From Rhodospirillaceae bacterium (GTDB lineage Bacteria > Pseudomonadota > Alphaproteobacteria > MPNO01 > UBA2964), in NCBI GenBank assembly GCA_018660305.1, contig JABJKO010000029.1, positions 1-10,444 of the forward strand: 10,444 bases of DNA. Reading direction: 5' to 3'. The notes under the pieces are model-generated. The model searched no databases. It worked only from the letters and a program-made list of their open reading frames with translations, and was not told the DNA's origin. The position numbers and the translations under genes were made by a program. Positions 8,101-10,444 of the stretch are shown here, in pieces; positions within the stretch are counted from its first letter, which is position 1; each line of letters starts with the position of its first letter.

Positions 8101-9826
8101 GCATCACCTCGAGCCGGTAATGCGATCCTGCATGATGGCCGAGAAGGTTCGGCCGCGGCCCGATCATCGAGACCAGAGACATCACCAGTTCCTCGCGGAT
8201 CGGGTCGATGGGCGGGTTGGTGACCTGGGCGAAGTTCTGCTTGAAGTAATTATAGAGAAGCTTCGGTTTCTTCGAGAGCACGGCGATGGGCGCGTCCGCC
8301 CCCATTGAACCGATGGGATCGTCGCCCGAACGTGCCATCGGTTCCAGGAACGTCTTCACGTCTTCCTGGGTATAGCCACATGCCTGCTGCAGGTTCAGCC
8401 AATCGGCCTTGTCATTGTCATGCGTCGCCATTTTATGGCCGGGCGGATCGGCGAGTGCTTCAAGCTGGAACTGGGTTTCGTCGAGCCATTCCTGGTAGGG
8501 GTGCTCGTTTGCGAGCGTCTTTTTGATCTCGGCATCGTCGATGATGCGGCCTTGCTCCAGGTCGATCAGCAGCATTTTACCGGGCTGGAGCCGCCATTTA
8601 TGGACGATGTTTTCGTCTGGGACCGGCAGCACGCCGACTTCCGATGCCATGATGACCCGGTGATCGTCGGTAATCACATAGCGCGCCGGTCTCAGGCCGT
8701 TGCGATCGAGTGTCGCCCCGATTTGGAGGCCATCTGTAAAGGCGATCGCCGCCGGCCCGTCCCATGGTTCCATCAACGCGGCATAATATTCGTAGAAGGC
8801 GCGCTGCTTGGGTTCCATTTGCCGGTTGCGGGTCCAGGCCTCGGGGATCAGCATCATCATGGCATGGGCGAGCGAATAACCGCCGGCCACCAGAATTTCG
8901 AGAGCGTTATCGATACAGGCGGTGTCGGACTGTCCATGTGGGATCAACGGCCACATTTTGTCGAGATCGGGACCGATCAGATCCGACGACATGGCGTGGC
9001 GCCGTGCATACATCCAGTTGACGTTGCCGCGGACCGTATTGATTTCGCCGTTATGGGCGAGCATGCGATAGGGATGCGCCAGCCGCCAGGACGGGAAGGT
9101 GTTGGTGGAGAACCGCTGATGCACCAGCGCCAGCGCGGATTCCGCAAGCGGGTCCCTGAGATCGCAATAAAAGCTCTCCACTTGGGGTGACAGCAAAAGG
9201 CCCTTGTAGACCACGGTCCGGGAAGAAAAGGACGATATGAAGAAATCGCCGATCCCCTCCGGGCTGTTATTTGCCGGACGGTCGCGCACTGAATTAAGGG
9301 TTTGCTTGCGGATGGTCAGGATTTTGCGTTCAAATTCGTCCTGATTTTTGATCCGGGGATTACGGGCCAGGATCGCCTGGCGGATGACTGGCATCGTTTC
9401 GATGACGCGTGCGCCCAGACCCGTGCTATCCGTGGGCACGTCGCGCCAGGCAAGTATGGGCTGGCCTTCAGCGGATGCGTAGCGTTCGAGGGTCGCGATA
9501 CTGGCGTCTCGCGCCGCCTCTCCCTGCGGCAAAAAGCACATTGCGACTGCATAATGTCCGGCTTCGGGTAGCTCATGCCCGGCTTTAGCCGCCCAGTCGC
9601 GCAGCAGCCGGTCCGGTATTTGAATCAAACACCCGGCGCCGTCGCCCATCAACGGGTCGTCGCCTACCGCACCACGATGGTCAAGATTGGCCAGGACCTC
9701 GAGCCCGCTGCGAATGATGTCGTGAGACTTGCGCCCTTTTATATCCGCAACAAAGCCTACACCACATGAATCGTGCTCGTTCACAGGGTCGTACAGCCCC
9801 TGTTTCGACAGAGCTTTCATTTCCAT
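5180..9826 (-). CDS. gltB: Glutamate synthase (NADPH) large subunit
   Basis: This is the alpha subunit of GOGAT. It makes two glutamates from glutamine and 2-oxoglutarate, using electrons delivered by GltD. From the start at 9826 it has 1548 residues, the normal size. A propeptide of 20 residues precedes Cys21 (in DSCGVGF), the N-terminal nucleophile of the class-II glutamine amidotransferase domain (about 21-430) that is exposed by processing. AHNGEINT (257-264) belongs to the same active site. The central domain follows, then the FMN-binding synthase barrel (about 865-1235), with [11 protein letters not shown] at 1063-1073 and Cys1140, Cys1146 and Cys1151, the C-x5-C-x4-C set that binds [3Fe-4S]. 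The C-terminal beta-helix (about 1270-1480) shows repeated Gly-rich turns. The ATG at 9826 is chosen over the in-frame ATG at 9886 because GGGAG (9836-9832) lies just upstream, whereas 9886 has no good site and the added residues are unlike the family. It heads the gltBD operon; leader elements are listed separately. Confidence 0.97.
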   Translation of the reverse strand: MEMKALSKQGLYDPVNEHDSCGVGFVADIKGRKSHDIIRSGLEVLANLDHRGAVGDDPLMGDGAGCLIQIPDRLLRDWAAKAGHELPEAGHYAVAMCFLPQGEAARDASIATLERYASAEGQPILAWRDVPTDSTGLGARVIETMPVIRQAILARNPRIKNQDEFERKILTIRKQTLNSVRDRPANNSPEGIGDFFISSFSSRTVVYKGLLLSPQVESFYCDLRDPLAESALALVHQRFSTNTFPSWRLAHPYRMLAHNGEINTVRGNVNWMYARRHAMSSDLIGPDLDKMWPLIPHGQSDTACIDNALEILVAGGYSLAHAMMMLIPEAWTRNRQMEPKQRAFYEYYAALMEPWDGPAAIAFTDGLQIGATLDRNGLRPARYVITDDHRVIMASEVGVLPVPDENIVHKWRLQPGKMLLIDLEQGRIIDDAEIKKTLANEHPYQEWLDETQFQLEALADPPGHKMATHDNDKADWLNLQQACGYTQEDVKTFLEPMARSGDDPIGSMGADAPIAVLSKKPKLLYNYFKQNFAQVTNPPIDPIREELVMSLVSMIGPRPNLLGHHAGSHYRLEVMQPILTNADLEKIRSISLLVGEAFRTRTLDTTWPESEGIEGLAPAVERLCREATDAVIDGYNILILSDRAVSDSRVPIPALLATAAVHHNLIRRGLRTSTGLVVETGEAREVHHFCVLAGYGAEAINPYMAFEMLEQIRLENDLPLDTGEIQNNYLKAIGKGILKVMSKMGISTYQSYCGAQIFDAVGLGSDFVEKYFCGTASTIEGADMLAIAAETVQRHGNAYGDDPLYRDMLDTGGDYTYRLRGEDHAWTPDSIASLQHAVRGNQPEQYSAFARSINEQSERLLTIRGLMAFKPADEPIPLDDVEPASEIIKRFATGAMSFGSISREAHTTLAIAMNRIGGKSNTGEGGEEVDRFTPLPNGDSMRSAIKQVASGRFGVTTEYLVNADDIQIKMAQGAKPGEGGQLPGHKVDRNIARVRHSTPGVGLISPPPHHDIYSIEDLAQLIHDLKNVNPVARISVKLVSEVGVGTVAAGVSKARADHVTIAGYEGGTGASPLTSVTHAGSPWEIGLAETQQTLVLNGLRGRIAVQVDGGLRTGRDVVIGALLGADEFGFATAPLIAAGCIMMRKCHLNTCPVGIATQDPLLRKKFTGTPEHVINYFFFVAEEVRQLMASLGFRTIDEMIGRVDRLDMRRAVDHWKAKGVDLSKLLYQAPTRDGVAIRNNATQDHNLGAAMDMELIEAAKPALESREPVHIERDIRNVHRTVGAMLSGEVAQRYGHAGLPDDTITIRFEGTAGGSFGAFLAHGVSLELVGDANDYVGKGLSGGHVVVRQPDAAPRVPTENIIVGNTVLYGAISGEVYFEGVAGERFAVRNSGAVAVVEGVGDHGCEYMTGGVVVVLGETGRNFAAGMSGGIAYIYDPDGKFETRCNPAMIDLEPVRPSSKAEKDDPGHPAQRSINVDDAGMGDMLRFDDERLRILIERHRLLTGSARAKALLDDWEASRQKFVKVTPKDYRRALTEIAEEGFGAAAAE

Positions 9827-9831
9827 CTCGT

Positions 9832-9836
9832 CTCCC
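9832..9836 (-). promoter_or_regulatory. Ribosome binding site that decides the gltB start
   Basis: GGGAG at 9836-9832 is five bases from the ATG at 9826-9824. The next in-frame ATG (9820) would also be within range but with a longer gap. The upstream in-frame ATG (9886) has only a weak GGTG before it. The site therefore supports a short propeptide of about 20 residues ahead of the catalytic cysteine. Confidence 0.7.
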
Positions 9837-9837
9837 G

Positions 9838-9865
9838 GATCCGCCCCTCTATGGGGGGCTGGATC
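9838..9865 (-). promoter_or_regulatory. Strong stem-loop in the gltB leader, next to the RBS
   Basis: Read on the minus strand, GATCC (9865-9861), a bulged A, and GCCCC (9859-9855) pair with GGGGC (9847-9843) and GGATC (9842-9838) around the loop CCATAGA. That gives ten base pairs, mostly G-C. The helix ends one base before the GGGAG Shine-Dalgarno of gltB. There is no T-run, so it is not a terminator. A role in translation control or mRNA stability is inference from its position. Confidence 0.5.
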
Positions 9866-9888
9866 AGCTACGCAAAAGTTTGTCATTC

Positions 9889-9927
9889 TGCACCAAACAT
9901 CCGGAAAACGCGAATCGTTGCACCGAA
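9889..9927 (-). promoter_or_regulatory. Pair of TTYGGTGCA direct repeats upstream of gltB
   Basis: TTTGGTGCA (9897-9889) and TTCGGTGCA (9927-9919) lie in the same orientation, exactly 30 bp apart, about three helical turns. The TGCACC core on the plus strand resembles a half-site of the NtrC recognition dyad, but no full dyad is present. A regulator bound here could link gltBD to nitrogen status. The repeats are seen; the regulator is a guess. Confidence 0.25.
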
Positions 9928-9987
9928 TACCCGTTTCGGGGCCGCAGGTAGGGCGGTCTTCTATTCTGTTTACGGTTGGTTGAACCG

Positions 9988-10044
9988 GCGCCTGACCGAA
10001 ATTCCCGAAAGAACTATTTTTGGGTTGCAGTTGACCTCAGGCGC
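9988..10044 (+). other. Nested stem-loop upstream of gltB, possible part of a plus-strand RNA
   Basis: GCGCCTGA (9988-9995) is the exact reverse complement of TCAGGCGC (10037-10044). Inside it, CCCGAAA (10004-10010) pairs with TTTTGGG (10018-10024). On the plus-strand RNA all seven inner pairs form, one as G-U; on the minus-strand RNA that position becomes an A-C mismatch. This favours the plus strand as the functional RNA, but the evidence comes from one sequence only. It lies about 95 bases upstream of a plus-strand terminator. Confidence 0.3.
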
Positions 10045-10140
10045 ACTAAATTAACGCTATCAGGTCTTCGCTCGAGGGTGGTCGGGGCCTCACATGTCGG
10101 CGGAGGGTTGCCTGACACCGAACTCAAGTAGTCCTTCATG

Positions 10141-10172
10141 AAACGGCGGTTCTTCGATGGGCCGCCGTTTTT
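10141..10172 (+). terminator. Intrinsic terminator, plus-strand orientation
   Basis: AAACGGCGG (10141-10149) pairs perfectly with CCGCCGTTT (10162-10170). The pairing can extend inward by U-G, U-G and C-G on the plus-strand RNA, leaving the loop TTCGAT. Five T residues (10168-10172) close the stem and form the tail. On the minus strand only TTT follows and the inner extension fails, so plus is the better direction. The hairpin could also work weakly for the amidohydrolase gene that ends about 75 bp away on the minus strand. No plus-strand gene precedes it. Confidence 0.6.
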
Positions 10173-10245
10173 CATTGTGGTTAGGTGTATAGGGCTCTAG
10201 GCCTGACGGCTGAGAACTTAACGTGACAAGGCCCGAAACCGGACC

Positions 10246-10444
10246 CTAAAGCCTGACGTCCAGCCCGTAGAGATCAATACAGTTCTGGCTGAGCACGCGC
10301 TTCTGTTTCTCGGGCTCCAGATCACCGATCTGGCGGGCGATGAAGGCACGTGAATTGGGCCAGGTCATGTTGGGGTGCGGGTAGTCGCTCGACCACATGC
10401 AGTTGCGGTCTCCCCAGTGCTGAAGAGCGTGGCCACCGGCCGCA
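10246..10444 (-). CDS. Amidohydrolase (Amidohydro_2-type metal-dependent hydrolase), C-terminal part
   Basis: The frame enters from the right edge and ends at the TAG at 10248-10246, giving the last 65 residues of a protein. The segment MWSSDYPHP followed by a Trp-Pro-Asn-Ser stretch, and the tail pattern with KRVLSQNCIDLYGLDV, are typical of the C-terminal end of TIM-barrel hydrolases of the ACMSD/Amidohydro_2 type (recognised from memory). The Asp in SSDYPH is the expected metal-site aspartate after a late barrel strand, and the closing helix with an Asn-x-x-x-x-Tyr pattern is usual in the family. Members hydrolyse or decarboxylate a range of small molecules, many in aromatic breakdown, so the substrate cannot be named. 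It lies upstream of gltB on the same strand, but nearly 420 bp away and with a hairpin between, so it is unlikely to share the operon. Confidence 0.8.
   Translation of the reverse strand, partial: AAGGHALQHWGDRNCMWSSDYPHPNMTWPNSRAFIARQIGDLEPEKQKRVLSQNCIDLYGLDVRL

Noticed and set aside
9827..9886. Upstream in-frame ATG at 9886 as the gltB start
   Set aside because: It has no good Shine-Dalgarno sequence, the extra 20 residues are unlike the family, and the region forms the leader hairpin next to a better ribosome binding site.
9866..10030. Sigma-54 (GG-N10-GC type) or clear sigma-70 promoter for gltB
   Set aside because: No TGGCAC-N5-TTGC-like element and no -35/-10 pair of acceptable quality could be found on the minus strand, so no gltB promoter is annotated.
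9773..10054. 93-codon plus-strand open frame crossing the gltB start and leader
   Set aside because: It has no ribosome binding site or domain and overlaps the gltB 5' end and the leader hairpin. The plus-strand signals farther right look more like an RNA than a coding gene.
10085..10160. Words reminiscent of 5S rRNA (CCTGAC, CCGAACTCA, GAAACG, CGATGG)
   Set aside because: Only short pieces match, with wrong spacing. The 5S terminal stem and conserved loops are absent and no rRNA operon is nearby, so chance is the likely cause.

Overview
The window reads as a chromosomal segment of an alphaproteobacterium. GltB and GltD have the typical bacterial NADPH-GOGAT form, the codon use in the right two thirds is moderately GC-rich, and a CarAa-like Rieske oxygenase and an Amidohydro_2-type hydrolase lie nearby. 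A Rhodospirillales-like lineage would fit, but this is an impression from protein style and not a placement.

Left part (1-2385). A minus-strand pair reads out of the window: a membrane protein of unknown function (96-1742; six predicted membrane segments and a soluble C-terminal region of about 340 residues), followed by the first codons of another gene (51 down to 1). This stretch is visibly richer in A+T than the rest and looks like accessory DNA. A gap of about 640 bp (1743-2385) separates it from a divergent gene. The gap holds a plausible promoter for that gene and a long imperfect inverted repeat, but no gene I can support.

Middle (2386-3582). A single plus-strand gene encodes a Rieske-type ring-hydroxylating oxygenase terminal component related to carbazole dioxygenase CarAa. 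No ferredoxin or reductase gene is adjacent. Its mononuclear iron motif carries Tyr where the family normally has the bridging Asp, with an Asp one residue later.

Right part (3674-9826). The gltB-gltD operon on the minus strand encodes both subunits of NADPH-dependent glutamate synthase, which with glutamine synthetase forms the main ammonium-assimilation cycle. The two genes are 54 bp apart and each has its own Shine-Dalgarno sequence. The gltB leader holds a strong stem-loop one base upstream of the ribosome binding site, and two direct TTYGGTGCA repeats 30 bp apart.

Right edge (about 9890-10444). The gap upstream of gltB contains a good intrinsic terminator pointing along the plus strand with no plus-strand gene before it, and a nested stem-loop that pairs better as plus-strand RNA. 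Together they hint at a small unannotated RNA. The window ends in the 3' part of a minus-strand amidohydrolase gene.

Most of the window is ordinary core metabolism. The points most worth a second look are the altered Rieske oxygenase motif, the possible plus-strand RNA, the gltB leader hairpin and the unrecognised membrane protein. I see no tRNA, rRNA, CRISPR array, insertion sequence or complete novel multi-gene system.
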